Shown: positions 52,840-61,416, counted from the first letter of the stretch. The stretch: DNA of 64,000 nucleotides from Anaerolineales bacterium (GCA_019637755.1 JAHBVC010000001.1:310001-374000); one strand, 5' to 3'. Numbers and translations: made by a program. Notes: a model not told the origin generated them from the sequence alone.

Positions 52840-55316
52840 GCCGCCCCTCCACTGCTTACCAGCGAACTATCGGCGCGCACATACTCCTGGTCGATCTTGG
52901 GCTTCAGGATCCGCACCAGCTCAGCCATGCTGCCAGTGAAGTTGATCGTCACCTGCTGGCTGCCCTGGGCCCCGGCAACGGCGCGCTCCAGCATTTGCTC
53001 CAGGAGCGCCTGCGGGGCCTCAATGTTGTTGCCGTTGCGCTGGTCGCCCAGCACCGCCAGGAACTCAGCGTTCGGCGGGATCACCGCGCCGCGGGCCAGG
53101 CGGGGGATTTGCGGCACGCCCACCGTGGGAATGCTCAGCCCAAAGCTCTTGCCGCCAAAATTCGGCACCCAGTCGGGGATGTTCACTTTGAGTGAATTCA
53201 TGCCGCCGATCACCGCGTTCAGCCCGCCGGCCACCGCCCGCAGCATGCCGTTGATCAGATCGATGATGCCGTTGACGGTGTTCTTGACGAAGCCCTTGAT
53301 CCCGTCCCAGGTACGCTGCCAGCCTACACTTAGGCTATCCAGCAGGGTGTTGAAGCCACGAGATATTGGCTCGAAAACATTTTCCTTGAACCAAAGGCCA
53401 ATGCGATTAAGTGAGTATTTGATATTCTCGACAGCCAACACAGTAGCCTTAGAAACTTCATCCCAATGGCGAATAAGAAGAACAATCACAGCGATGATGG
53501 CGCCAATAGCTAAACCTATCAGGAATATAGGGCTGCTAACAATCGCCATGATCGCAGCAAAACCTGTAGACACAGCGGTGGCAATGCCAGTAATTAAGGT
53601 ATATGCCTGCAATGCCGCGTACAGGAGCCAGAAACCAGCGGCGAGAGAACCCACGACAACGACGAGTGTTTCAACAGTTCCTTGGTTGTCATCAATCCAA
53701 CCCGAAAAATCCTCCAACTTCTCGGTTACCCAACCCAATGCCTCCAACAATTTTTCTCCGCTCCACTCCGCGATCGGCTGCAGGAACTCCTCCCACAGCC
53801 ATTTCCCCAGCGGCTCTAAGGCATCCAACACCGAGTTGAGTACATCAATAGCACCAGACAGCAGATCAAGAAACACAGGGACAGCATCATTCAAGACCCA
53901 AGTACCGAAGGGCACCAGAACGTTTTCCCACAGCCAGAGCAAACCTTCGCCCACATTCACTGCAAATGGCGCCAGCGAATCCCACAGATTTACAAGTGAG
54001 GCATTGATGTTCTCCCAGTCCACCTTCATAAGCCCATTAGCGATTGCATCAACAAACCGTGGTAAACCTTCACCCAGCACCCAAGTGCCGACGGGAACAA
54101 GGAATTCGTTGTAGAAATTAATCAAGGCTAGAGCCGCAAAATCTTTCAATGGGCTTAAGGCATCACCAAGACGACCTAAGGCATCTGTCACGGGCTGAAT
54201 TGCCGCCAAAAAGCTCTGCTTCCAGGCCTCGACCTTGGCTTTGAGCTCTTCCAACTGCTCGTCAATGACCTGCGAATCAAACGGAGAGGCCGCCCCCGCC
54301 GCTGGCATCCCGCCAACACCCGCAGCATCGCCGGTGCCGCTGGTATCCGGCTGCTCCAATACATTCAGCTCATCGAACGGTGCCAGGGCGCCCTTGGCAG
54401 CCTTGCCTGCCTTCTCGGTCTGCTTGGCCAAGTTGGCCTGGCCGTCTGCCGCCGCATTGCTCGCATCGGCCACCGCATCCATAGACTGGCGCGCCGCGCC
54501 AATATCCACGCCAAACAGGATGCTCATAATGCTGGCCAGGCGGTTTGCAAACACCGTCAGCAAGTCAATCGCCGCCTTGATGTACGGCATCACCCGCTGG
54601 GCGATCGGGATGATGACATTACCGATCCCCACCTTAAGGTTGTAGAAGCTCACACCCAGCGCCGATAGCTGGCCGGCGTAGGTGCCGGCTAGCTTGGCCG
54701 CATCGCCAGTTTGGAAGCGGGTCTCCTGCAGGATGCCCTGGTATTCAGCATCGATCTTCTGCTGCTGGGTCAGCGCACCCACGGTGGTGCCGATCGAGGC
54801 GGCGTAGTCACGCCACATCTTGGCCACGTTCTTGGTGACACCGGCGTTGTCTACCAGCAGGGAGTTCTCGTTCTTCAGGCCTTCACTGGCCGATTCGATG
54901 GCTTCGCCCATCGAGAGCCGGCCCTGCCGGCCGAAGGCGGCGCTGTCCTTGAGAGCCGTAAGCACACCTTCGATCTGCGAGGTGTCATAGCCACGCAGCA
55001 GAAGGTTCTTGTACGCGTTGACGGCATTGGTGGCCGGCACCAGGCCATCCGCGGTGAAGTCTTTTATGAACTCGTGGGCGTCTGCAAAACTGGTGCCCAC
55101 ACCCTCGGCCACCGACTGCAGGCCCACCATCGCAGAAGCGGTTTCGCTGGCTGCCTGCACCGCGGTGCGCCCAAACGCCACAATCGCCGCGACGGCGAAA
55201 GTGGTTGCCACAAGGCGCCCAATACGCAGCAGGATCTTCTGCATCGAGGCCACGCCCGTGTTGAAGCCGCGCTCATCAATGCGCGTGTCAATGCGAATAG
55301 AGCCGTCGTACTGCAT
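52836..55316 (-). CDS. Tail tape measure protein
   Basis: An 826-aa protein, the longest tail gene. It opens with IRIDTRIDERGFNTGVASMQKI, a standard tape-measure start, continues with helical Ala-rich sequence, a hydrophobic stretch in the second half (AIMAIVSSPIFLIGLAIGAI and IAVIVLLIRHW) and Trp-rich repeats (LWDSLAPFAVNVGEGLLWLW). It sets tail length and probably aids DNA passage. The length predicts a tail of roughly 120 nm at about 0.15 nm per residue. Confidence 0.9.
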   Translation of the reverse strand: MQYDGSIRIDTRIDERGFNTGVASMQKILLRIGRLVATTFAVAAIVAFGRTAVQAASETASAMVGLQSVAEGVGTSFADAHEFIKDFTADGLVPATNAVNAYKNLLLRGYDTSQIEGVLTALKDSAAFGRQGRLSMGEAIESASEGLKNENSLLVDNAGVTKNVAKMWRDYAASIGTTVGALTQQQKIDAEYQGILQETRFQTGDAAKLAGTYAGQLSALGVSFYNLKVGIGNVIIPIAQRVMPYIKAAIDLLTVFANRLASIMSILFGVDIGAARQSMDAVADASNAAADGQANLAKQTEKAGKAAKGALAPFDELNVLEQPDTSGTGDAAGVGGMPAAGAASPFDSQVIDEQLEELKAKVEAWKQSFLAAIQPVTDALGRLGDALSPLKDFAALALINFYNEFLVPVGTWVLGEGLPRFVDAIANGLMKVDWENINASLVNLWDSLAPFAVNVGEGLLWLWENVLVPFGTWVLNDAVPVFLDLLSGAIDVLNSVLDALEPLGKWLWEEFLQPIAEWSGEKLLEALGWVTEKLEDFSGWIDDNQGTVETLVVVVGSLAAGFWLLYAALQAYTLITGIATAVSTGFAAIMAIVSSPIFLIGLAIGAIIAVIVLLIRHWDEVSKATVLAVENIKYSLNRIGLWFKENVFEPISRGFNTLLDSLSVGWQRTWDGIKGFVKNTVNGIIDLINGMLRAVAGGLNAVIGGMNSLKVNIPDWVPNFGGKSFGLSIPTVGVPQIPRLARGAVIPPNAEFLAVLGDQRNGNNIEAPQALLEQMLERAVAGAQGSQQVTINFTGSMAELVRILKPKIDQEYVRADSSLVSSGGAA

Positions 55317-55516
55317 TACAGGCCGTGCTCCTTACGACGCTCAAGGGTTTGGCGGTGCTGTTCATAAATGCTCGGCAGGTAGCCTTGCGGCTGCAAGAGC
55401 AGCTCAATATAGGCTTCCAACACCTCAGGCTTCATCTGCTGCACGTGCTCCTGCACGCCGGGCGTGGCCAGCAGATCATCCATGACCGCCTGGTCATACT
55501 CAGCTGGCTTGCTCAC
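55316..55516 (-). CDS. Small phage tail protein (66 aa)
   Basis: Lies between Gp15 and the tape measure. Helical (VMDDLLATPGVQEHVQQMKPEVLEAYIELLL). In related phages a short gene often sits here, sometimes as part of the chaperone system. It overlaps Gp15 by 17 bp. Confidence 0.6.
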   Translation of the reverse strand: MSKPAEYDQAVMDDLLATPGVQEHVQQMKPEVLEAYIELLLQPQGYLPSIYEQHRQTLERRKEHGL

Positions 55517-56054
55517 GCTTGCGCCGCCCTTTCTCTACCAAGCGGTCGAATTCATCATCCTGCATCCGCTCGTCAGGAGTGCGCTCATCAAGCTCTTCCA
55601 AATCAAACCGAGCCCCCAGTTCGCTGGCTGCCTGGCGCTCCTCCTTGGTGGCCTTGCCGGTTTTCACGCGCTTGCGCAACGAGACCAGCTGGTTAAACGC
55701 CGTCTCGTTGCCCAAATCCATGAATAGGGCCAGAAAACTCCACCAATGCAGCTCAGCGCCCTGCAAGTCAATGCCATGTGTCTGCCGGAAGGCGGCAAAA
55801 ATCAGGGCACCGTCTTTGCCGAAGGAGTACACCCGCGGCCCATCCGCAGCATGGTCCTCACTCTCGGGCTGGCCGGCATTCAGGTACCAATTCACCCGCT
55901 CCTGCAACTCGATCAACTCGGCCGGAGTAAGCTCGCCAAAGTCAACCTCGGGGAACAAATTGCTCAGCAAAACGCCCTGCTTTTCGCTAGCTGTCAGCTC
56001 AGGATCCTCAAACGCCAAGAGGCCGCCAAGGGCGGCCCGGAAATCGGTGTTCAA
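55500..56054 (-). CDS. Gp15-family tail assembly protein; true N-terminus probably at ATA 56120
   Basis: 184 aa from TTG 56054. Sequence NTDFRAALGGLLAFEDPEL and LIELQERVNWYLNAG, HWWSFLALFMDL match bacteriophage Gp15 proteins of Gram-positive siphoviruses, which act with the upstream chaperone in tail assembly. The same frame continues upstream for 22 codons reading SVNLLVSDFPESITLGGREL, the conserved family N-terminus, starting at ATA (56118-56120) with GGAG six bases before it. No ATG, GTG or TTG lies in that extension. Confidence 0.8.
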   Translation of the reverse strand: MNTDFRAALGGLLAFEDPELTASEKQGVLLSNLFPEVDFGELTPAELIELQERVNWYLNAGQPESEDHAADGPRVYSFGKDGALIFAAFRQTHGIDLQGAELHWWSFLALFMDLGNETAFNQLVSLRKRVKTGKATKEERQAASELGARFDLEELDERTPDERMQDDEFDRLVEKGRRKREQAS

Positions 56055-56116
56055 GGCGAGCTCGCGCCCTCCCAGGGTGATGCTTTCAGGGAAGTCGGAG
56101 ACCAGCAGATTGACGC

Positions 56117-56569
56117 TTATTTGCCGCTCCGCTTCTGCTTCTTGCCGCCGCGGCGAGGCACCACATAAGGCTTTAGCTTCTCGGCCCGGGGTTTCTCAAT
56201 GAAGGGCGTGAGCTGCTCAAAAAAGATTTCGAACTGGCGCAAGCTGCGTGCGTCGCCAAATACCATCTGGGCGGTACCAGCACCAAACAGGTCATCTACC
56301 AGGCCGCGGATGTAATCACACGCCTCACTAAGCAGTTTGAGCCGGTCACCCACATTCAGGGGCACCCCCAGCTCATCGGTTGCTACATGGCTGCCCAGAT
56401 CGTTGTTGCGCTGCTGGTAGTACTCGATCTTGGCCTTCAGCTCGTTGAAAACCTTGTAAAAGCGCTCGATGAAAGCAACATCGCTAGGGTCAAACTCAAG
56501 CACCTTGCTCTCATCCTCATTGATGAGAATGCGCTTCAGGTTGGGCTGATCAATTCGAATGGAATCCAT
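56117..56569 (-). CDS. Tail assembly chaperone-like protein
   Basis: A 150-aa protein between major tail protein and Gp15, the chaperone (gpG) position. Helical (FIERFYKVFNELKAKIEYYQQ, SEACDYIRGLVDDLFGAG) with a basic end (RRGGKKQKRSGK). ATG 56569 has AGGAGA upstream; the longer frame to 56614 crosses a hairpin. Its stop TAA overlaps the proposed Gp15 start. Confidence 0.7.
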   Translation of the reverse strand: MDSIRIDQPNLKRILINEDESKVLEFDPSDVAFIERFYKVFNELKAKIEYYQQRNNDLGSHVATDELGVPLNVGDRLKLLSEACDYIRGLVDDLFGAGTAQMVFGDARSLRQFEIFFEQLTPFIEKPRAEKLKPYVVPRRGGKKQKRSGK

Positions 56570-56583
56570 CGGTTTATCTCCTG

Positions 56584-56619
56584 CCCGTATGGAGCGCGGC
56601 AAGCCGCGCTCCATACGGG
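56584..56619. repeat. 17-bp perfect hairpin between major tail protein and chaperone genes
   Basis: CCCGTATGGAGCGCGGC (56584-56600) and its exact complement (56603-56619) around a 2-bp centre. On the minus strand it is followed at once by the SD of the chaperone gene. No T run, so attenuation, processing or translation control is more likely than simple termination. Confidence 0.8.
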
Positions 56620-56635
56620 GGCTGACTGTCTCTAC

Positions 56636-57133
56636 TTATGCGCTCTCTTCGGTCGCGGTGAACTCCAGCTCCACGGGGTCAAACCAGCCCTTGACCTGGT
56701 CGCCGCGGTAATTGAGGTTCCCGCTCATCCGCACCCCAGCACCACCGGCACCACCAAAGTTGTCATAGGCAATCGAAACCTCGTGCTTGGTGGCCGGGTA
56801 CTTGCCTTCCACCTTTTCGTGATACGTGTACACGTTCACGATTTCGGTCACCGCATCATCCAGCACCGGCGGGCCGTCGCGCCACAGGCCTTCGAGGTAG
56901 GCTAGGGCCTCGTCGCTCATGATCAGGCGAGCATCAAACGGCAGTGCACGCTGGTAGCTGTTGGTGTCCGTGGTGGCCTCTTTGTCGCTGATGTAGTGCT
57001 CGGTCTCCGTCTGCGGATTGGCGTTCACCGCAGAATCGGAAATCCCCTTGCCCAACAGCGCGAAGGTGGCAGACCCCGCTTTGGGGGTCGTGTCGATGAA
57101 AGTGCGGAATTGATCTCGGCGTACTTTTGCCAT
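56636..57133 (-). CDS. Major tail protein
   Basis: A 165-aa beta-rich protein (AKVRRDQFRTFIDTTPKAGSATFALLGKGI, YISDKEATTDTNSYQRALPFDARL) located between tail-completion and chaperone genes, as expected for the tail tube subunit. NEATTDTNSY-like and FTATEESA phrases are typical of phage tail tube proteins. SD AGGAGAAAT precedes it. Confidence 0.8.
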   Translation of the reverse strand: MAKVRRDQFRTFIDTTPKAGSATFALLGKGISDSAVNANPQTETEHYISDKEATTDTNSYQRALPFDARLIMSDEALAYLEGLWRDGPPVLDDAVTEIVNVYTYHEKVEGKYPATKHEVSIAYDNFGGAGGAGVRMSGNLNYRGDQVKGWFDPVELEFTATEESA

Positions 57134-57145
57134 AGCTATTTCTCC

Positions 57146-57592
57146 TTACTCAGATTCGTCGCTCGTCATCGCCGGTTGGAAGTACTCCAGCCGGCAACTG
57201 ATTTGGTAAATTGCACTGTCGCTCTCGCCCTGCTGGGCCAGGAAGCCCGAATTCACGGCTTCAACGGCTTCTGCCGTGCGGCGATCGCCAAGATCAGGCA
57301 GGTCACCATCCGCCGTACGGCGCTCAAACTCATCGCTGAGAAACTCCATGAACCCGCTATTGGCCAGGCGTGCCTGGTCGTCCGCGGTGGGTGCCGCAAA
57401 CTGGATTGCAAACGCATACTGGCGCGTGCTACTGCCATCCAGATAGCGTTCCACAATGGGCGGGCCAGGCAGCGGGACGATGGCATACTGCGTCAGCGTG
57501 CCGGCATCTACGTAATCCACAAACAACGGGGCCTCGGCCGCAAGCAGATCAAAGCTGCCGATCCACGTCTGCAGTGCTTCGATGATGGTCAT
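57146..57592 (-). CDS. Minor capsid / tail terminator protein
   Basis: A 148-aa protein: MTIIEALQTWIGSF, GPPIVERYLDGSSTRQYAFAIQFAAP, ISCRLEYFQ. This is the pattern of tail-terminator or minor capsid protein from gram-positive siphoviruses. It overlaps its upstream partner by 4 bp. Confidence 0.7.
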   Translation of the reverse strand: MTIIEALQTWIGSFDLLAAEAPLFVDYVDAGTLTQYAIVPLPGPPIVERYLDGSSTRQYAFAIQFAAPTADDQARLANSGFMEFLSDEFERRTADGDLPDLGDRRTAEAVEAVNSGFLAQQGESDSAIYQISCRLEYFQPAMTSDESE

Positions 57593-57987
57593 CGCACACC
57601 ACCGCCGGCCAGGCGCCGGGCTTTGCGCACGGTGGCCCCGCCGTCAGCCGCCTTCCATCGGTGGAACCAGTAGGGCCCACGCAAGGGGCCAGTTTGGCTG
57701 CCAGGCTTGCGCTTGGCGTAGTACTGGCGGCGTGCATACAGGGCAATCCACTGCACCAGGCCGCTACCGACTTCAGTGCCCAGTTGGCCCGTCTTGATCA
57801 GCGTGCCAGTGAGTAAAGGCGTGAAGGGCTCCGTTCCTCGCAGGACTTCGCTATCCACGAAGTGCTGCGCACCGGTGTAGCGCCCTTGCCAAACCGGCTT
57901 GAAGCCGGGGTTCCAGATCAGGCGTGCAGACCCGTTTGGCGTGTGGAAGACGGCGCCCCGCGGCGTCTGAATGACCGGCCCGCTCAT
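57589..57987 (-). CDS. Minor capsid protein 2 family (head closure)
   Basis: A 132-aa protein. AQHFVDSEVLRGTEPFTPLLTGTLIKTG matches the Minor_capsid_2 signature (VD-EVLR-P-TG-L). It helps close the head-tail connection. ATGA overlaps with both neighbours. Confidence 0.75.
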   Translation of the reverse strand: MSGPVIQTPRGAVFHTPNGSARLIWNPGFKPVWQGRYTGAQHFVDSEVLRGTEPFTPLLTGTLIKTGQLGTEVGSGLVQWIALYARRQYYAKRKPGSQTGPLRGPYWFHRWKAADGGATVRKARRLAGGGVR

Positions 57988-58406
57988 TTGGCACCCACCT
58001 GCCAGTGGTGCATAGCTTCACCACCAGCCTTCATCGTGTCCACGCTACTGATCGCCAGCACGTCGTCGTACTTGGCCTTCAGCGCCGATGGGCCGAAATC
58101 ATCGTCCAACTCGTCATCCACCAGGCCCCGCACCACAAAGTCGCCAGTCTGCAGTGTCCACGTCACCAGATCTTCGTCGCCCGATTCATCCTGGCCTGCC
58201 TGCCACTCCTTGGGCGCCAGGTAGCCAGGGATGCTCATCGGGATGTAGATGGCGGCCTGGTCTGCGGCGATGTTGCCGCCGCTGGCCAGCACGTTGCGTG
58301 CTTTGCGGTTCTCCCACATCACGCCCAGCAGCTGCACGCGCTGAAACCGCTCCTTGCGTTCTTCGATGTATTTGTTGTAGAGCGTCAGGTCGGCGTTGGT
58401 GATCAT
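57984..58406 (-). CDS. Minor capsid protein 1 family (head-tail joining)
   Basis: A 140-aa protein beginning MITNADLTLYNKYIEERKERFQRVQLLGV, typical of the putative minor capsid family next to Minor_capsid_2. Later LVTWTLQTGDFVVRGLV. Role in neck assembly. Overlaps by 4 bp on both sides. Confidence 0.75.
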   Translation of the reverse strand: MITNADLTLYNKYIEERKERFQRVQLLGVMWENRKARNVLASGGNIAADQAAIYIPMSIPGYLAPKEWQAGQDESGDEDLVTWTLQTGDFVVRGLVDDELDDDFGPSALKAKYDDVLAISSVDTMKAGGEAMHHWQVGAK

Positions 58407-58798
58407 CGGCCGTACTCGCCTTCGTAGAAGCCACGGAACATCAAGCCGGTGCCGGCCAGGTACTTGCTCACCGCTTGCTCCACTTGCTGGGCAAGGCTGA
58501 GCTGCTTTTCGGAGCCGGCCGCATAGGTCACGGAGTAGTTGCCCAGGCGCTCGGCCTGCACGCCAACCGCGCCGCCGGCCTGCTGCGCTGCCTGCTCAAC
58601 TTCAGCGGCTGCACAGCAGGCTTTGCCCAGCAGGGTTAGCGTGGCCTGGTCGGTCTCAGGCACCTTGGGCGCCCGCCCAAAGGTGAGCGCATCGATTTGC
58701 TCTGATGCGCGCAGGGCCAGTGCAGGGAAGGCATCCTCAGCTATGGCCGCGCCGAGATATACGGTGGTGTAGAAGTCGTAATCTGCGTACGCGGCCAT
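58403..58798 (-). CDS. Head-tail connector protein
   Basis: A 131-aa protein: YADYDFYTTVYLGAAI, RASEQIDALTFGR, then helical KACCAAAEVEQAAQQ and YSVTYA. It resembles gp6-like connector proteins directly downstream of capsid. Bases 58,799-58,825 hold only the SD. Confidence 0.7.
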   Translation of the reverse strand: MAAYADYDFYTTVYLGAAIAEDAFPALALRASEQIDALTFGRAPKVPETDQATLTLLGKACCAAAEVEQAAQQAGGAVGVQAERLGNYSVTYAAGSEKQLSLAQQVEQAVSKYLAGTGLMFRGFYEGEYGR

Positions 58799-58825
58799 AG
58801 CTGTTCAGGCGTAATCCAGGAGCGC

Positions 58826-59722
58826 TTAGGCGCTCTCGCCCGGTTTCATGTGCAGGTAGATGCCGGTGGCCTTGTTGTCGTACACCCAGGCATCGTGATA
58901 GAGACGGAACTGGAACTTCCATGCGTCCATATCCTGATTGGTGTCAGGATCAAAGATTTTGGGAATGGCGAGCTTGGTAGCCTGGTCGCGGGCAGTGCGA
59001 TGCAACAGAAGGAAGTTGATATCCTGCGCGCCAACCGCAGGGGCAAAGCCGCCCGCAGAGGACGAGGAGCCCGGGTTCAACGTGATCGCCGTCTTGAAGC
59101 GGGTCTGCGGCACCATGCGGATGGGCACCCCGTCCAAGGTCGTGAGGCGGCGATCGGCGGCCTGCTCATTGCCCAGGGAGCGAGTAACCGCACCCTTGAG
59201 CATGTTCCACACACTGTCGGACGCATAGAGCAGGCGACCTTCCTGAGGGACTTCGGCGGCGTCCAACGCCTCATTGGCAGCATCGATAGCTGCCAGAACG
59301 GTGTCCTTGTTCAAGACTTCAGGAGTGTCAACTTCCTGGCCGGCACCATCCGCCCAAATCGCAAAGCGGGTGGCGTCAACCTCGGGCACTACCTGGGTGC
59401 GCATGAATTCGCCCGCCAAGGAGCCGAAGGCCATGCCCAGGGTCTCTTCGTTGTCCATGCGGTCGACATTGAACTCACGGCCGCGTTCCTTGGTCAGCTG
59501 GATGGTTTCCCAGGCACCGGTTACATCGCCTACCGGATAGCCGGTATTGCGGCCATAGTTACCCAGGCCCACCATGCTGGTCTTGAAGATCTTGACTTCG
59601 TTTGCGCCGCCGAAGTCAACGGGCTTGGTCAGCGCGTCGAGATCAGCAGTAAGGGATTCCCGCTTGTAGATCTCATCTAAGATGGGCAAAAACTTCTCGG
59701 CAAGGGTGATGCTGTTTGCCAT
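58826..59722 (-). CDS. Major capsid protein
   Basis: A 298-aa protein: N-terminal ITLAEKFLPILDEIYKRES, then FKTSMVGLGNYGRNTGYPVG, ERGREFNVDRMDNEE, and the terminal INFLLLHRTARDQATKLA. These match A118/N4-gp56-type HK97-fold capsid proteins of gram-positive siphoviruses. It follows the GP20 scaffold by 3 bp, the standard order. Confidence 0.85.
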   Translation of the reverse strand: MANSITLAEKFLPILDEIYKRESLTADLDALTKPVDFGGANEVKIFKTSMVGLGNYGRNTGYPVGDVTGAWETIQLTKERGREFNVDRMDNEETLGMAFGSLAGEFMRTQVVPEVDATRFAIWADGAGQEVDTPEVLNKDTVLAAIDAANEALDAAEVPQEGRLLYASDSVWNMLKGAVTRSLGNEQAADRRLTTLDGVPIRMVPQTRFKTAITLNPGSSSSAGGFAPAVGAQDINFLLLHRTARDQATKLAIPKIFDPDTNQDMDAWKFQFRLYHDAWVYDNKATGIYLHMKPGESA

Positions 59723-59725
59723 CGT

Positions 59726-60343
59726 TTAGTCTCCTTTGGTTTCGGTCAGGCCGGCACCAGCGCGCATAGCGCTCACAACAGCGTCATCAGTGGCGTTGCC
59801 GGCTTTGCCACCCTTCACCGTTTGGCGAGGGGCGGGGTCAGTGTCAGAGAACAGGTAGTCGTCAGTCTCTTTGATCTTCTCCAGTTGCTCGCTGAGACCG
59901 GCAATCGAGCCGTCCTCATCGTTCAGCTTCAGCAGATCGATCTTGAGCAGCGCCTTGGCAGCCTTGGTGTTCTTCACCTTGGCCGCGGTCAGGGCGCCAT
60001 CCAGCGCATGGTCAAAGGCCTGAGCCTTCAGTTTGGATTCAGCCTCGGCGGCCACCTTCTTCGCGGCTTCCTGGGCCTCACTGGCTTTTGCCTTCCATTC
60101 CTCGACCGACTTTTTCAGCTCATCCGGCTTCAGGCCTTCAAAGCTCTTGATGGTCTCGCCGGCTTCGTCGAGCCGCGTCTGCAAGGCAGTTGCCTTCTCT
60201 TCGGCCGCCACCGTCTTGGCCTTCTGGGCCTCGACCGCCTGGCCGTTCAGCTTCAGCAGCTCTTCCTGCAGGTTGTCCGGCAGGCCGGCCTTCTTGATGG
60301 CCTCTTCGGTCAAGCCCAGATTTTCAAGATCTGACTTCTTCAT
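59726..60343 (-). CDS. GP20-family scaffolding protein
   Basis: A 205-aa coiled-coil protein. The N-terminus GLTEEAIKKAGLPDNLQEEL, long Lys/Glu/Ala helices (VEEWKAKASEAQEAAKKVAAE) and the C-terminal acidic/TDPAP region fit phage minor structural GP20 scaffolds. It guides capsid assembly and is normally just before the capsid gene, as here. SD AGGAGACAC precedes it. Confidence 0.88.
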   Translation of the reverse strand: MKKSDLENLGLTEEAIKKAGLPDNLQEELLKLNGQAVEAQKAKTVAAEEKATALQTRLDEAGETIKSFEGLKPDELKKSVEEWKAKASEAQEAAKKVAAEAESKLKAQAFDHALDGALTAAKVKNTKAAKALLKIDLLKLNDEDGSIAGLSEQLEKIKETDDYLFSDTDPAPRQTVKGGKAGNATDDAVVSAMRAGAGLTETKGD

Positions 60344-60454
60344 TCCTGTGTCTCCTGGGAGCTAGCGCTCCGATATCCATCTAGCCGTTTTAGGTGGTCG
60401 GCGTCACCCGATGGCTGGCTGCTTTTACGCCTGCCAGGCTGGCGAAATTGGAAA

Positions 60455-60505
60455 CAAAAAAAGCCGCGCTTGCGGCACGTCTCTCGACATGTCACAAGCG
60501 CGGCT
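60455..60505 (-). terminator. Terminator between lipoprotein and scaffold gene
   Basis: On the minus strand AGCCGCGCTTG pairs with CAAGCGCGGCT (60505-60495 and 60472-60462), followed by a T run. The region 60,344-60,619 holds no gene; the scaffold operon may have its own promoter after this terminator. Confidence 0.8.
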
Positions 60506-60619
60506 GAGGTTCAGCGGGGCTGTACTTCTATTTAGTTTTTTGCTTCCGGCCCAATACTAGCAGAGCAATCTGCAAGTTGTCAACCAGAAAGGGAAGCCTT
60601 CTTGATCTCTTTATCAGCC

Positions 60620-61252
60620 TTATTCTGTTGCAAGATAGAAACTGTCACCCAAGAAGGGTTCATAAACAAGCAGTAGCCCGGTGTCTGCAATGCTGACAAT
60701 GAATGGGATTGCCCCTGAAATCGATGCACCGCCGTAGAACTCAGTATTGAAGTCTAATAGACCTGGCACACCAGCCACGAATATCTCGGGCTCGCTTGTA
60801 ATGCCACTACTCCCTAACATCTTGAAGCTTGAAGAGAAGATGGAGCATTTTTCATCTACTGTCTTTTGACACGCAATGCTGACAGACACCAAAACATATT
60901 CTTCATCAGCCTCGGGTGCTGAGTTGAACTGGTTTGCGCTCATCACTGTCTGTGTGGCAGGGCGTACGCTCCCTGTAAGCGTAAATGCCATTCCATCAGC
61001 AATGATCTCTGACCCGGCAGGTGCAGGGTTGCTTCGGGCTGTACCCAGAGCAGGCTGCTCTGTTGCGGCAGCGGCAGTACTCGATTCACCGTCTCCGCCT
61101 TGGGCGAGGATGACGGCTACCTGAGTATTTACCGCATCTTCTTGGCTTACAGGGGCATTTACTTGCACCTCTGACCCTCCCCCGCAGGCTAAAGATGCAA
61201 ATACCAAAACCAATACTAGAATGCTAAGTTTCCCAACATGTTTGTTCTTCAT
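60620..61252 (-). CDS. Prophage-borne Cys-lipoprotein (cargo gene)
   Basis: A 210-aa lipoprotein. Signal peptide GKLSILVLVLVFASLA, lipobox SLAC-GGG, a Ser/Ala/Gln-rich linker, then a DUF4352-like beta domain (EYVLVSVSIACQ...KTVDEKCSIF). It is flanked by terminators on both sides and is less G+C-rich than its neighbours, so it is an independent transcription unit inside the head operon. Expected on the outer face of the cell membrane; a role in superinfection exclusion or host conversion is inferred. Confidence 0.8.
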   Translation of the reverse strand: MKNKHVGKLSILVLVLVFASLACGGGSEVQVNAPVSQEDAVNTQVAVILAQGGDGESSTAAAATEQPALGTARSNPAPAGSEIIADGMAFTLTGSVRPATQTVMSANQFNSAPEADEEYVLVSVSIACQKTVDEKCSIFSSSFKMLGSSGITSEPEIFVAGVPGLLDFNTEFYGGASISGAIPFIVSIADTGLLLVYEPFLGDSFYLATE

Positions 61253-61370
61253 TTTTTGATATCCCTCTTTCTTGGTCGCCCACCTTTTAGCCTTGGGCGC
61301 TTTTTGTATGCCTCTGCTCTGGCCGGGTCAATATCCCAAACCGGCCCGCGCTTACGAGCTTTGATGATAC

Positions 61371-61416
61371 CAAAAAAAGAGCAGCGTTTTTAACCGCTCT
61401 CTTTTTGTTGGTATTT
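61371..61416. terminator. Terminator downstream of the small MuF-adjacent gene
   Basis: Imperfect hairpin with GAG-GCG and CGC-CTC stems, flanked by seven A on the left and CTTTTTG on the right. It overlaps the 3' end of the 53-aa gene and isolates the lipoprotein from the head operon. Confidence 0.5.

Noticed and set aside
52450-54114. Long open frame (554 codons) on the plus strand
   Set aside because: It is antisense to the tape measure and Dit-like genes, lies in the opposite direction to the operon, is Ser/Thr/Pro-rich and resembles no protein.
56117-56200. Classical -1 frameshift heptamer in the chaperone/Gp15 overlap
   Set aside because: No X-XXY-YYZ sequence in the zero frame between the last -1-frame stop and the chaperone TAA; ATA initiation or coupling fits as well, so frameshifting is only an option.
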